A DNA stretch of 56,518 nucleotides from Lachnospiraceae bacterium. GTDB taxonomy: Bacteria; Bacillota; Clostridia; Lachnospirales; Lachnospiraceae. The position numbers and the translations under genes are program-made. Position 1 is the stretch's first letter, and every line of letters starts with the position of its first letter. Where the stretch lies: assembly GCA_022790855.1 (NCBI GenBank), contig JAAVYA010000052.1, forward strand, positions 1 through 56,518, in the 5' to 3' direction. Of the stretch, positions 1-9,400 are shown one piece after another. The notes beneath the pieces were generated by a model that searched no databases, was not told where the DNA came from, and saw nothing but the letters and a program-made list of their open reading frames with translations.

Positions 1-871
1 AAACCATGCCAATGCAACTATTGAGGAGGGGAACGAAGATGAGGACGAAAGTCCTCGTACATATGTCCTAAGCATGGATTACAGCAACATAAGTGTGACA
101 GCAAAAAACGCCTATCAAAGTTACGTTCTGCACAGGCTGCGCTTTACGGCGAAAGAAGCATTGGAGTGCGGCTATTGTGAAGCAGAAGTAATGCACTTGC
201 TGGCGAACTGTGTCCGCGGCGGTTTTAATTTTGTATTCTGCGGAGAGCCGGGCCAGGGAAAGACAGAGGCCGCCAAATTTTTTAGCAGCTTTATTCCGCC
301 CCATGAGAAGGTGATTACAGTAGAGGATTTACGGGAATGGCATTATCATGAGATTCATCCTCAGAATGACTGTATTGAATTTAAGGTTTCGGACTCCAAG
401 GATTATGGAAGGGCCATTGCGGTAGCCCTGCGGCTGAATCCAAAATGGATTATGATTGCCGAGACCAGATCCCGGGAGGTACGTTACCTTTTGGAGAGCT
501 GGTCCAATGGAGTAAACTGTATGACCACGCTTCATGTAGATGACGGCAGGAAAATTCCGGACAGGATTTTGAATATGTTGGAAAGCAGGCAGGATGCGGA
601 CCGTCTGGTGAACCAGATTTACTCGGATGTGGGGATCGGCGTACTGTTGAAAGAACAAGAGATCCAGGAAGACAGAACGATACATCAGATTCGTCAGGTA
701 TGTTTGTATTACAGAGAAGAAGAGAAAAACGGATGTATTTTGCTGGTAGAGAACGGGATTCTTCGGGATACAAGGATGCCGGAGTCTTTAAGGAGCCAGA
801 TTCAGGAACGCTGTGGGCAGAAGGATATTTACAGTAATCCTCAGGTGAAGCAGATGCTGGAGGAAGCGTGA
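1..871 (+). CDS. CpaF/TadA-type secretion ATPase, 5'-partial
   Basis: This is the C-terminal ATPase part of a CpaF/TadA (type II/IV secretion) motor that powers assembly of Tad-like pili at the cytoplasmic face of the membrane. The reading frame is open without a stop from base 2 to the left edge, so the ATG at 74 is probably internal and the gene begins outside the window. Visible motifs are a Walker A loop GEPGQGKT (about 242-265), an acidic VEDL segment, an arginine-containing IAETRS segment and the family histidine box TTLHVDD. Family members are usually above 400 residues; about 289 are seen here. The stop overlaps the start of the next gene (ATGA-type overlap), so the two are translationally coupled. 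A general conjugation ATPase of the same superfamily is possible, but the following membrane genes favour a Tad-like system. Confidence 0.85.
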   Translation, partial: NHANATIEEGNEDEDESPRTYVLSMDYSNISVTAKNAYQSYVLHRLRFTAKEALECGYCEAEVMHLLANCVRGGFNFVFCGEPGQGKTEAAKFFSSFIPPHEKVITVEDLREWHYHEIHPQNDCIEFKVSDSKDYGRAIAVALRLNPKWIMIAETRSREVRYLLESWSNGVNCMTTLHVDDGRKIPDRILNMLESRQDADRLVNQIYSDVGIGVLLKEQEIQEDRTIHQIRQVCLYYREEEKNGCILLVENGILRDTRMPESLRSQIQERCGQKDIYSNPQVKQMLEEA

Positions 872-2358
872 TGAGAAAAAAGATATTCTTGAAAGCAAAA
901 AGGGGAGAGAACAGGAGGCAGGAATTAGCCCGGCGGGGAGAAAAGTGGGAACAGAAGGAGGTTATGATGTGCAGCGCCATGGTATTTCTTCTGGCTCTTT
1001 TATCCGGAGCAGGTATGGGACTTGCGCCGGGCTGGCTCATTGCGGCTGCCGTTTTGTGCATGTTACAGGCTCCCGGACTGTATTTCCACTATAAAAAGGA
1101 GCGGCTGGAACAGAAACGGTTTCGTGAGGCCAACGCTTATATGGCTCAGATGGTGCAGTCTTTTTCCGGAAACGGGAAGATTTTAACGGCCTTAAAGGAG
1201 ACCAGGGAAACTTTTTTGGGAGGTATGATGCACCGGACGCTGACACAGGGAATCTGCCATATTGAACAGTCCTGCGATATGGAGCTGGCAGAGGCGGAAG
1301 CCCTGGGATTTGTAGAACAAGAATACGATTGTGAACGTGTACGGATGCTGCATGATTTTTTAGTAAAGGCAGAATCCAGAGGCGGAAGCTGCGAATCAGA
1401 ATTTGCTTTGTTAGAAAATATCCGCAGGCTCTGGGAGAAGAATGCGCTGCGCTACCAAAATACCGTGCGGCTTGCACGGAATCTGGTAGCCTTTGAATAT
1501 TTACTGCTGATGGCGGTATGTATGTTTATGCTTCGGCAATTTCCACAGGAACTGGCGATTCTGGAGCTTCCTTTCGTACAGGGCCTGAATGCGTTTCTGG
1601 TGGTGTGTTTTTTTCTGGTGTATACTCGGATGGATAAAAAATGCGCAAAAAGTATGCTGAAAGATACCAGGCGCATGGATGAGCTAAGTGCGAAAGCCAA
1701 GCTCACTTACATCAGAAAGTTTTGTGGGAAAAAGGCGCTGCTTCTACAGCTTCCATATGCTTTGGTAGTATTGGCGCTGCTGCTTCTCTGGTGTGGGGCG
1801 GCAGGGAACCTTAGAATGCTTCCGGCTGGGACCTTGGTATTTCTCTCGGTGCTTTTTGCAGGCCATATCCGGTATTTTTATACCATGTACATGGTTCGTT
1901 GGGAAATCAAAGGAGTATTTCCGGGTTGGCTGTTTGATGTGCTTTTGCTGACCCAAAGGGAAAATGTGGCCGTTGCTTTGGCAAAATCCATAGAACGGGC
2001 GCCTGCCGTGTTGAAAGAAGATTTGAAGGAATTGAAATATGAACTGGAACGAAGTCCCATGTCCGCAGATGCGTTTTTAGGATTTTTGTCGGAGTACCGA
2101 ATGCCGGAGATGGAAGGCATAATGCGAAAGCTGTATGCCCTAAACTGCGGGAAGGGGGCATGCGGCGAAGTCATGAACCAGATGATCCATATGAATATGA
2201 CAATGCTTGCGGATGCAGACGCCCAAAGGCTGAAATGGAAGGGAGAGTTGTTTTCACTGTATTATATGCTTCCGACAATCCCTGTAATGGTGTGCATGGC
2301 CGGATATGGAGCGGCGCTGATGGCAGTGATTTTCAGGAATATTCTGACAGTGATTTAA
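868..2358 (+). CDS. Tad-like inner-membrane platform protein (TadB/TadC-like)
   Basis: This 496-residue protein is predicted to be the membrane platform on which the preceding ATPase acts. Hydrophobic segments lie near residues 30-75, around 200-250, around 290-340 and at the C-terminus (about 460-495), separated by charged cytoplasmic stretches, an arrangement resembling two type II secretion F-type domains joined in one chain. Classical Tad loci encode two separate proteins of about 300 residues, TadB and TadC; here a single longer one follows the ATPase. The start overlaps the ATPase stop by four bases. I recognise the context and topology more than the sequence, so the TadB/C label is an inference. 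Confidence 0.6.
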   Translation: MMRKKIFLKAKRGENRRQELARRGEKWEQKEVMMCSAMVFLLALLSGAGMGLAPGWLIAAAVLCMLQAPGLYFHYKKERLEQKRFREANAYMAQMVQSFSGNGKILTALKETRETFLGGMMHRTLTQGICHIEQSCDMELAEAEALGFVEQEYDCERVRMLHDFLVKAESRGGSCESEFALLENIRRLWEKNALRYQNTVRLARNLVAFEYLLLMAVCMFMLRQFPQELAILELPFVQGLNAFLVVCFFLVYTRMDKKCAKSMLKDTRRMDELSAKAKLTYIRKFCGKKALLLQLPYALVVLALLLLWCGAAGNLRMLPAGTLVFLSVLFAGHIRYFYTMYMVRWEIKGVFPGWLFDVLLLTQRENVAVALAKSIERAPAVLKEDLKELKYELERSPMSADAFLGFLSEYRMPEMEGIMRKLYALNCGKGACGEVMNQMIHMNMTMLADADAQRLKWKGELFSLYYMLPTIPVMVCMAGYGAALMAVIFRNILTVI

Positions 2359-2368
2359 AGGAGGGCTT

Positions 2369-2701
2369 ATGGGGTCTGTCTGGAAGATAGTGCTTTCTTT
2401 TGTATTGATCGTAATGCTGACGGCAGTAGGGATGATGATTACGTCTGCCAATGCAGATGCAGCGGCGGCAGGAGACTATATGGAAGAAGTCTCAGCCGTG
2501 ATTCGGGAAAGCAATTATAACCAAATGGTGATTGAACAATGTAAAAAAGAAGCCGTGGAGAATGGATATGATATGCATGTGGAGGTGTATGAGAGACAGG
2601 CATACGGCCAGTGCAGCTATGCAAAAATCATCCTGCGGTATCCGTATCGTCTGCCGGTTTTTCGAGCTGAGGTATGGAAGAAAAAAGAAAGGATTATATA
2701 A
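2369..2701 (+). CDS. small membrane-anchored pseudopilin-like protein
   Basis: A 110-residue protein with an N-terminal hydrophobic helix (about residues 5-25) followed by a small-residue region rich in Ala and Asp, then a soluble alpha/beta tail. This plan is typical of pilins and TadE-like minor pilins, but no processing site is evident and I do not recognise the family. It starts 10 bases after the platform gene, with AGGAGG just upstream, and belongs to the same operon. A structural or minor pilin role is inferred from position and topology. Confidence 0.5.
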   Translation: MGSVWKIVLSFVLIVMLTAVGMMITSANADAAAAGDYMEEVSAVIRESNYNQMVIEQCKKEAVENGYDMHVEVYERQAYGQCSYAKIILRYPYRLPVFRAEVWKKKERII

Positions 2702-2714
2702 CGGAAGGAAGAAT

Positions 2715-2822
2715 ATGGATAAAATTATAAAAAACAGTTTGGAAGCAGCGGCGGCAGCAATGATATTTGGTTTTATGCTGGCAGGATTCCATGGATTTTT
2801 AACGGTAGTCTCTTGCTACTAA
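2715..2822 (+). CDS. 35-residue single-helix membrane peptide
   Basis: A very short gene coding for 35 residues: a charged N-terminus (MDKIIKNSLE), a run of five alanines and one hydrophobic helix ending in Cys-Tyr. It begins 13 bases after the previous stop and has GGAAGGAAG directly upstream. Its Glu followed by an Ala-rich hydrophobic helix resembles the core of a Flp-type pilin, but it is shorter than known Flp precursors (about 50-70 residues). Expression is likely from spacing and ribosome binding site; function is unknown. Confidence 0.5.
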   Translation: MDKIIKNSLEAAAAAMIFGFMLAGFHGFLTVVSCY

Positions 2823-2850
2823 AAAAAGGCTTTAGAAAAGGAGGTCTCTT

Positions 2851-3000
2851 ATGGAGTTTCAATCAATGGTTCACGCTGTGCTGTGGATTGCAGCAGACGG
2901 AATGGGAGCTTTATGGGTACTACATACCGTAACGTCTTTGATTGCGGATGGGAAATTGGCAGATTTGCTGCTTCTCATGGCCAATGCCATTTGTGGGTAG
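2851..3000 (+). CDS. 49-residue hydrophobic peptide in Tad-like operon
   Basis: A 49-residue, almost wholly hydrophobic peptide starting MEFQSMVHAVLW and ending NAICG. It is preceded by a nearly perfect ribosome binding site (AAAAGGAGGT), the strongest in this operon, suggesting high translation as expected for a major subunit. No signal or pilin-processing motif is obvious and the family is not recognised. It lies 28 bases after the 35-residue gene and 9 bases before the next. Confidence 0.5.
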   Translation: MEFQSMVHAVLWIAADGMGALWVLHTVTSLIADGKLADLLLLMANAICG

Positions 3001-3009
3001 GTATCAGAA

Positions 3010-3555
3010 ATGAAACAGACGGTGATCTATATCATAGAGACGGCTGCGGTCGGCATGATGGTGTGTTTCTGCATTGGGATTCTGCTGGTGCCCCAGGATG
3101 GGAGTGGAGTATGGGGTGTGGCTGCAGTTGTATCAAATCAGCTATCCGGGCAGGAGGTAAAATCGGAAAATGCAGCCCGGATGGATGAGATCATTCATCG
3201 CGATGCACCCAAAATCAAAATGGACAGGCCAAGGTTTCAGGTGGGTGAGGACATCCTGCTCTGGGATTGGCTGAGTGTACAGACGGCAGAGACGCCGGAA
3301 TGGACGAAAGCCGTTCAGAGGAAGGATATCTGCCCGGAGATTTTGGAAGCTGCCAATGAAGAGGGGGTAAGTTTAGATGCATCCGTATATCAGGAGGAAG
3401 AGTCTGAAGAACTTGGCGGCCCGCTTTATTGTGATCTTAAGACTGGGAAAGTACAGTTTTTCAAAAGCGGAATCTATCGTATGAAAATTAAAGTGACGGA
3501 TTCTTACGGGAGAGTTACAATTCAGCAGCTGCAGCTTCCGGTGGAAGCCAGATAG
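3010..3555 (+). CDS. membrane-anchored protein with Ig-like C-terminal region
   Basis: A 181-residue protein with one N-terminal membrane helix (about residues 8-28) and an extracellular portion. The last 110 or so residues (PRFQVGEDI to the VTDSYGRVTI segment) look like a bacterial Ig/cadherin-like beta-sandwich similar in style to the domain near the end of the protease encoded at 6442. It is the fifth gene in the run after the ATPase. A role as minor pilus or surface component is an inference from context. Confidence 0.45.
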   Translation: MKQTVIYIIETAAVGMMVCFCIGILLVPQDGSGVWGVAAVVSNQLSGQEVKSENAARMDEIIHRDAPKIKMDRPRFQVGEDILLWDWLSVQTAETPEWTKAVQRKDICPEILEAANEEGVSLDASVYQEEESEELGGPLYCDLKTGKVQFFKSGIYRMKIKVTDSYGRVTIQQLQLPVEAR

Positions 3556-3575
3556 GGGAGGGATATCTAAGATAG

Positions 3576-3968
3576 ATGAAAAATATTGTGATAGGCATAT
3601 GTGCTTTCGTATTAACCGGCATACTGATCTTAACGGTGTTTACGATACATGGCAGGAATATGCGGCAGACGGAGCTGGATCAGGCTCTTGCCCAGGCATT
3701 GGAAGAAACCATTGCCAAAACCGGGAAGAATCATACGGACGGGCCAAAGAGCAATGAAGAAATGACAGCGTTGTTTTTGGAAAAATTTCTGACACAGTTG
3801 GAAAGCAATTCTCAGGCAGCGGTACATATTCTGGATGCTGACTATGAAAAGGGATTGTTGTCCGCAGAGGCCGTTCTAACTTATTATCATCCTACGGGAA
3901 AAGAAGGAAGCGTATCTTCCCGGCAGACAGCCATACGGGAGACCGTTATTGCCGAGGATGAAAAATAA
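3576..3968 (+). CDS. small membrane-anchored protein, last gene of the Tad-like run
   Basis: A 130-residue protein with a hydrophobic N-terminal helix (about residues 4-22) and a soluble helical then beta-rich tail. The topology matches minor pilin or pseudopilin subunits, though the sequence is not recognised. It begins 20 bases after the previous stop with GGGAGGG upstream. It ends just before the terminator of the oppositely oriented tRNA gene, so this transcript converges on the tRNA. Confidence 0.45.
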   Translation: MKNIVIGICAFVLTGILILTVFTIHGRNMRQTELDQALAQALEETIAKTGKNHTDGPKSNEEMTALFLEKFLTQLESNSQAAVHILDADYEKGLLSAEAVLTYYHPTGKEGSVSSRQTAIRETVIAEDEK

Positions 3969-3998
3969 AAAAATCCCTGGCGATACAAGGATTTTAAA
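3963..3998 (-). terminator. rho-independent terminator of tRNA-Ala
   Basis: Read on the minus strand, the arms AAATCC and GGATTT form an imperfect hairpin followed by a T-rich run, immediately 3' of the tRNA gene. Confidence 0.6.
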
Positions 3999-4000
3999 AA

Positions 4001-4073
4001 TGGAGCATACGGGATTCGAACCCGTGGCCTCAACAATGCGAATGTTGCGCGCTCCCAACTGCGCTAATGCCCC
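4001..4073 (-). tRNA. tRNA-Ala (anticodon CGC)
   Basis: A complete 73-nt cloverleaf on the minus strand. The acceptor arms GGGGCAT and ATGCTCC pair, including a G3:U70 wobble, the key alanine identity element, with discriminator A73. The D stem is GCGC/GCGC, the anticodon stem CAACA/TGTTG with loop TTCGCAT giving anticodon CGC (codon GCG), and the T arm is ACGGG-TTCGAATC-CCGT. The 3' CCA is not encoded. It lies antisense between two groups of plus-strand secretion and surface genes. Confidence 0.95.
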
Positions 4074-4081
4074 ATGCATTC

Positions 4082-4109
4082 AGTATAACACAATTATGAA
4101 AAAAAACAA
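4082..4109 (-). promoter_or_regulatory. likely promoter of tRNA-Ala
   Basis: On the minus strand a TATACT -10 box (4082-4087) lies 16 bases from TTGTTT (4104-4109), and transcription would begin close to the mature tRNA 5' end at 4073. The A-rich tract 4098-4127 may also carry a plus-strand promoter for the following gene, but no clear boxes are visible. Confidence 0.45.
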
Positions 4110-4181
4110 TAAAAAAATGAAAAAAATAGGAGGATGGATTTGGACGCCACAGGTGTAGAAAATGTTTTGAATTGGAGGGAA

Positions 4182-6380
4182 ATGAGACGAGACAAAATAA
4201 GAGTGATTTGCGGCGCCGTATTGGTTCTGTTGGGAATCACAGCGTGGGATATGGGTGTGGCCCAGGCTGCAGCCAGTTACAGCAATGCCAGGGAATTTTA
4301 CGAAAGCACCGGGGAGGACGGATGCCATACGGCAATTTATGGGGGAAGCATTTATTATGCCACTCAGGCCAGGCTGGCTTCAAGCCCTTATAATTTGAAA
4401 TACTGTACCGTAGGTTATGATGTTTCCATGACTGCAAATGGACAGACCGTAGAATTTGGCGTCCGGCGCATAGAAGATGGAAGTGCAGAGAGCGGGAGCA
4501 TGAGAGAAGTCCCGGGCTCCGGTGTGGAAAGCGGCGGATATGCCTATAATCTGTATTCGATCCCAAGAGAAGAATTGGAACAGCTGGCAGGTTTCAGAAA
4601 TCCTCAGGCAGCCCAGGCATTGTTTGATCATTCTGAGGTACAAGTCCGTATTGATGCAATTATGACAACAAAACAATATGGAAGGGTACATGGAGGCGTA
4701 TCGGAAGACGGTTCCGGCGGATTGACGGAATGGGGGAAGGTTTACCATCTGAAGAACGGCTACGATCTGGTGGAAATGAGAAAGATTTTTCCCGGTCATA
4801 CGTTCGCTGGTTTTCATGGAATTGCACGTACGCTAGAGAATTATGCATTGACTGTCCGTTATAAGCTGGACGGCGGGGTTCCGGAAGAAAAAGGATTTCG
4901 CGTGAAAGAAGATATACTCACGGATGGGAATGGCCCGGTGCTTACCTCTTCCAGACTGATGAATGGAATCATGTTTTTAAACCAGCATAGTATCCGCTTA
5001 GTGAAGAAAGGGTATCATATAGAGTCAGGGAAAGAGTGGTTTGGCCAGGGACGTACCTTTGACCAAGCTCAGACTTATTGGACAGGGGAGGTGTATCCGG
5101 ATGTTACCAGGCAGGACGGAGAGCTTTGCGTGACAGCAAATTGGAAGCCGAATACCTATACGGTGCGGTACGAGGCAAATGGAGGAAGCGGCAGTCTTCC
5201 TTCAGAAAAAATCTCTTTTGGAGAAAATGTCAGACTACAGGGCGGTTTCTCCAAAAAAGGGTATATATTCGACGGATATATGGTGTCAAGAACCACAAAG
5301 GAAGGCGAAAAAAGCATTCTTTGCGGAGAAACCTGGCAGCCCTGGGAGCAATATGAGAACCGCCCAAAATCATGGAAGATATATCATCCGGGAGAGAACT
5401 TTATCATTCAGGAATCGTATATCAGCGGTAGTGAAACGGATCGGTTTACTTTTTATGCCCAATGGAAGGAGAACATGATAAAGATTACAACAGACAAACG
5501 TGGGGGAAGCGGCGGAACGGAAGTCTTCTATGAAAAATATCAGTTGGGATGGTACGAAAATAAAACAGGAAAGACGGAAATTGACACGGTTGTGATTCCT
5601 GTGAAATCCGGCTATCATTTTATGGGATATTATTCCTCGGTCAAAGGGATGGGAAAACAAATTGCTGACCGTACAGGAAAGCTTGCCAAGAAAGATGCAG
5701 GATATTTTGTAAAAGACAGCAAAGTATATGCGGATTGGGAACCTGAAAAATATACCATTGTGTTGGACAAGCAAGGGGGAAGCGGCGGGCTGACGGGAGA
5801 TGCAGGCTGCGATAAAGCGCATGTATATTATCAAGGTAGTCTGCCCAAAGTTTTGGCACCTGTAAGGAAGGGTTTTGAATTCCGGGGCTATTTTACAGAG
5901 AAAAACGGCAAAGGGACTCTCTACTATAATGACTGTATGAGGCCTGAGAGAACGTATCAAGTGACAAAAAATATTACATTGTATGCATATTGGATAGATA
6001 CAAGAGAACCCCAGGCAGTATTAAAGGTATCACCATCCGGTTGGACCAACAGGAAAGAGGGTGTCACGCTGATGGTAGAAGCTAAGGATGACGGAAGCGG
6101 TTTGTCTTCTATGGAATTATATGAAGACAAGAAAAAAGTATCTCAAAAGACAGACTTAAAGGGGAAAGAGTCAGATACGCTTATTCACCATGGAAAAACG
6201 GAAGGAGCCGTTCCATGGAAGGCTGTTGTAACGGACATAGCTGGGAACCAGTCAGAGACAAGAGGGGTGGATTTTTATGATATCACGGCGCCAAAAGGAA
6301 AGATATTAGAAGGAATGGAGACCCACTCTGGAACCGTACTTCAAATAGAGCTGTTTGTGACAGATTATCGTGTAAAGTAG
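4182..6380 (+). CDS. secreted protein with InlB-type B repeats
   Basis: A predicted 732-residue secreted protein. The start at 4182 gives a classic signal peptide (MRRDKIRV, hydrophobic core, AQA-A cleavage) and has GGAGGG just upstream; the frame is also open to an ATG at 4134 and a TTG at 4140 behind AGGAGG, giving a longer amino end. The middle holds several InlB B-repeat (Listeria-Bacteroides repeat) units, recognised by YTVRYEANGGSG, GYIFDGY and FYAQWKE patterns. The last 130 residues resemble an Ig-like domain (WTNRKEGVTLMVEAKDDGSG). No LPXTG or other wall anchor is visible, so it may be released or retained non-covalently. It shares repeat style with the next gene, 61 bases downstream, and both probably form one transcript. 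Host or surface adhesion is an inference. Confidence 0.75.
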   Translation: MRRDKIRVICGAVLVLLGITAWDMGVAQAAASYSNAREFYESTGEDGCHTAIYGGSIYYATQARLASSPYNLKYCTVGYDVSMTANGQTVEFGVRRIEDGSAESGSMREVPGSGVESGGYAYNLYSIPREELEQLAGFRNPQAAQALFDHSEVQVRIDAIMTTKQYGRVHGGVSEDGSGGLTEWGKVYHLKNGYDLVEMRKIFPGHTFAGFHGIARTLENYALTVRYKLDGGVPEEKGFRVKEDILTDGNGPVLTSSRLMNGIMFLNQHSIRLVKKGYHIESGKEWFGQGRTFDQAQTYWTGEVYPDVTRQDGELCVTANWKPNTYTVRYEANGGSGSLPSEKISFGENVRLQGGFSKKGYIFDGYMVSRTTKEGEKSILCGETWQPWEQYENRPKSWKIYHPGENFIIQESYISGSETDRFTFYAQWKENMIKITTDKRGGSGGTEVFYEKYQLGWYENKTGKTEIDTVVIPVKSGYHFMGYYSSVKGMGKQIADRTGKLAKKDAGYFVKDSKVYADWEPEKYTIVLDKQGGSGGLTGDAGCDKAHVYYQGSLPKVLAPVRKGFEFRGYFTEKNGKGTLYYNDCMRPERTYQVTKNITLYAYWIDTREPQAVLKVSPSGWTNRKEGVTLMVEAKDDGSGLSSMELYEDKKKVSQKTDLKGKESDTLIHHGKTEGAVPWKAVVTDIAGNQSETRGVDFYDITAPKGKILEGMETHSGTVLQIELFVTDYRVK

Positions 6381-6441
6381 GAGGAAAGAAAATACGTGGC
6401 ATTCCGGAAGGATCATAGAAGGGCAGAGGGGGAAAGAACGA

Positions 6442-9400
6442 ATGAGAGGCAAGTTTATTGCGGTTGTTTTGGCAGGAATTCTTGCGGGGCAGTGGATTGG
6501 GAATGTATTGCCGGCTATGGCTGTGGAAGCAGGCAGTTATGGGGAAGCAAAAGCAGATTTGGCGGCTCCTCCGGAAGGTGACAGGCCCACAGAAACACAG
6601 ACAGAAAATATGCAAGAGCTTCAGGATATGGTGATGCAGCAGCAGAAAGAGATGGGATGTTTTCCTGAACAGAGCCAGACGGGAGAAAGACAGAGGGCAC
6701 AGGAGGAGACGTTTGCCTCTAAAACGTTGCTGGTAATTGCCCAGGGCGCATTTGACAGCCAGGGAGCGTCCCATATCATCAGTAATGACCGTGGATTGTA
6801 TGTGCTGATTTATGAAACGGCAGATATGGCGCAGCAGGCATATGAAGCCTTTAAAGCCCAGATAGAAAAGGGCAAAAGTCCCATACGGTCTGTGACAGTA
6901 GATACAGCGGCCTATGTTGCGGATTCCGAAGAAGGGGCATTGGGGCAGGATAAAGAGTGCAAGGAATATTCTGCACAAGGACAGGAAGAAGATACAAATA
7001 AAACCAAAGGTTCTGCTCTCCGGGAATATCTGGAAGAGAATAAGACAGAAGAACAAGTAGCGGTTGCTGTCATAGATACCGGCTGGGAAAAAGGACGAGC
7101 GGAAGGAATGGGAGGTGAGGAGCGCATTATAGACACTGGATGGAACCTGTCTGCCAGTGGAGAAAAGGGCAGTATTCAGGATGACAATGGCCATGGCACA
7201 CAGCTGGTTCGAATTTTATTGCGGGAAACTCAAAATAATGTGAAAATAATCCCCATCAAAGCAGCTGACGGTTCTGGGCGAGCAACGATTCTATCAACGT
7301 ACCTTGCTTTGATGGCAGCGATCGATCAGAAGGCGGACGTCATTCTTTTGAGCATGAATCGGGAATCCGGAAAGGCGGAGCTTCTGTCAGAAGGCGTCCG
7401 GCAGGCCCATGCACAGGGAATTTCAGTAATTGTATCAGCGGGAAATTACCATAAGGACGTATTGGAAAGCCCTCCGGCAGACATACCGGAAGCGATCGTA
7501 GTCAGTGGGGTGGAAGATGGCACGGCAGCCGGGTATTCGAATTTTGGTGAAACCGTAGATGTTTGCTCAGAGGGATGCTACAAAGATGAGACAAGAGAAG
7601 GGGCGGCTGTTGAGGGTCATGGTACTTCCTATGCTGCCGCCCGTACTGCTGCCGCAGTGGCCATGCTTCGGACATTTTTAAAGGATAACAGAGAAGCCGA
7701 AGATGCGCTGAAACAATATGCCCAGGATCTTGGAGAGAAAGAATGGGATCCGTATTACGGCCATGGGTATGTGGGAATGGATATGATTTTAGAAGATATT
7801 TCAGGGAATCATTCGTTCGAAGAACCCGAAGGGGATTATATAAAAGTTCCGGAAGACTTGGAATTATCTGTTCAGAACAGCACCTATATTTCTACGGTTG
7901 GGCATTATTTTGTGGAGGTTGCTTATAAAGAAAGCACCATGAAATATCAAATTACCTGTTCTTTATCAGAGGCTTCTCATTATGGAAGCCAAACCCTGAC
8001 TCAAAGTAAAAAAAGACTAGCAGGACAAGGAACGCATTTACTTGTGGAGACGCCGAATGCTGCTATGGAGCCGGACGGAAGGCCGGGCTGGGATCAAAAC
8101 GACCGGATGTATGTAATTCCTTCAGAGATGTCTTTTCTAAAAATACCGGGATATCATATGGAGTTAGACTGTAATCCGGAAAATTTGGTGCAGGCGTGGA
8201 GCTATCAGATAGACGGATATGACTGCTGGATTCGGCATACCACAAATTCGGTAGGAATGACCGACTGGTATGAAGAAGAAGCCGGTTTTCATCATAATAC
8301 ATATCGTTTTCGTTATGTCCCAAACCGCTATACCATAGTTTACGATGGAAACGGTGCGGATTACGGGGGAATGGAACCGTTTACGGTATTGGCAGACGGT
8401 GAATTTAAAGTAAAGCCAGATTTGTTCCGCAGACAGGGATATGAATTTAAGGGCTATACAGTGGTGCGGAAGTCCGATAATACGGTATATTGCGGGAGTA
8501 AGGGGTGGCAGCCTGTAGCTGACAGCCAGAATATCTGTAAGGTTTTTCAAAAGGAAGAATTAGTCAAGTTGGACAGTAATTGGATCAACAAAGCCAAAGG
8601 GGATAAGAACGATGCGTTTACTTTAAAGGCACAGTGGGAAAAGCAGAACTATACGATTTGCTATGAAGGAAACGGCGCAGAATCTGGGAACATTTCTTCT
8701 CATACGGTTGTAACAGGGAAACAGTTCACGTTTCAGGACAACAGGTATAAACGAAAGGGATATCAGTTCCAAGGATATATGATTCTGCGAAAATCCGACC
8801 ATAAAGTAAAATGTCAAAAGGGAATATGGAAGCTTTTAGACGGCAGTACGGAGAAAGAATGGAAGCTGTATCAGCCCGGAGAGACTTACACCATGGATCA
8901 TAATTGGATCAACAAAGACTATTCAGGCAATAGCGAGACGTTCTTCTGCCGTGCCCAATGGAAGAAACGAAACTATACTGTAACTTATCATGCCAACGGA
9001 GGGAAAAGCGTATCCAAGGCCAAGGCGTCTGTGGCATATGGGGATGAGATTGATTTAAGTGTCAAAGCAGTCCCGAAAGATGATTACTATACATTTGTCG
9101 GATGGGGAACAGACCCGAAGGACAATACGGCATTATTTTCCGGAAAAATGGATGCAAAAGATATTACTCTGTATGCACTGTATTCCATTCCCGTTTCAGA
9201 TGTGAAAGAGGTTTATCTGAAAGTAGAAGATAAAACAGGGAAAAAGAGCAAAAATGGAAAACTAAGTGAAATCTATCCGTTGAAAAAGACAGGGGAGACA
9301 GACAGCCCGGTTCGGGGATACCGCTATAAGTTAAAGAAACTGGATTATAAAGAACGTTTTCCAGGTTCTATAAGCTCAGATATGATGGCCGCAATTTTCG

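Noticed and set aside
450..1061. 203-codon minus-strand frame across the ATPase and platform genes
   Set aside because: It lies opposite two coherent coding frames, shows low-complexity Ser/Pro/Arg content and has no ribosome binding site or family match.
4134..4181. ATG at 4134 as the start of the first InlB-repeat protein
   Set aside because: AGGAGG directly abuts it with no spacing, and the extra 16 residues precede a good signal peptide beginning at 4182. A TTG at 4140 remains possible.
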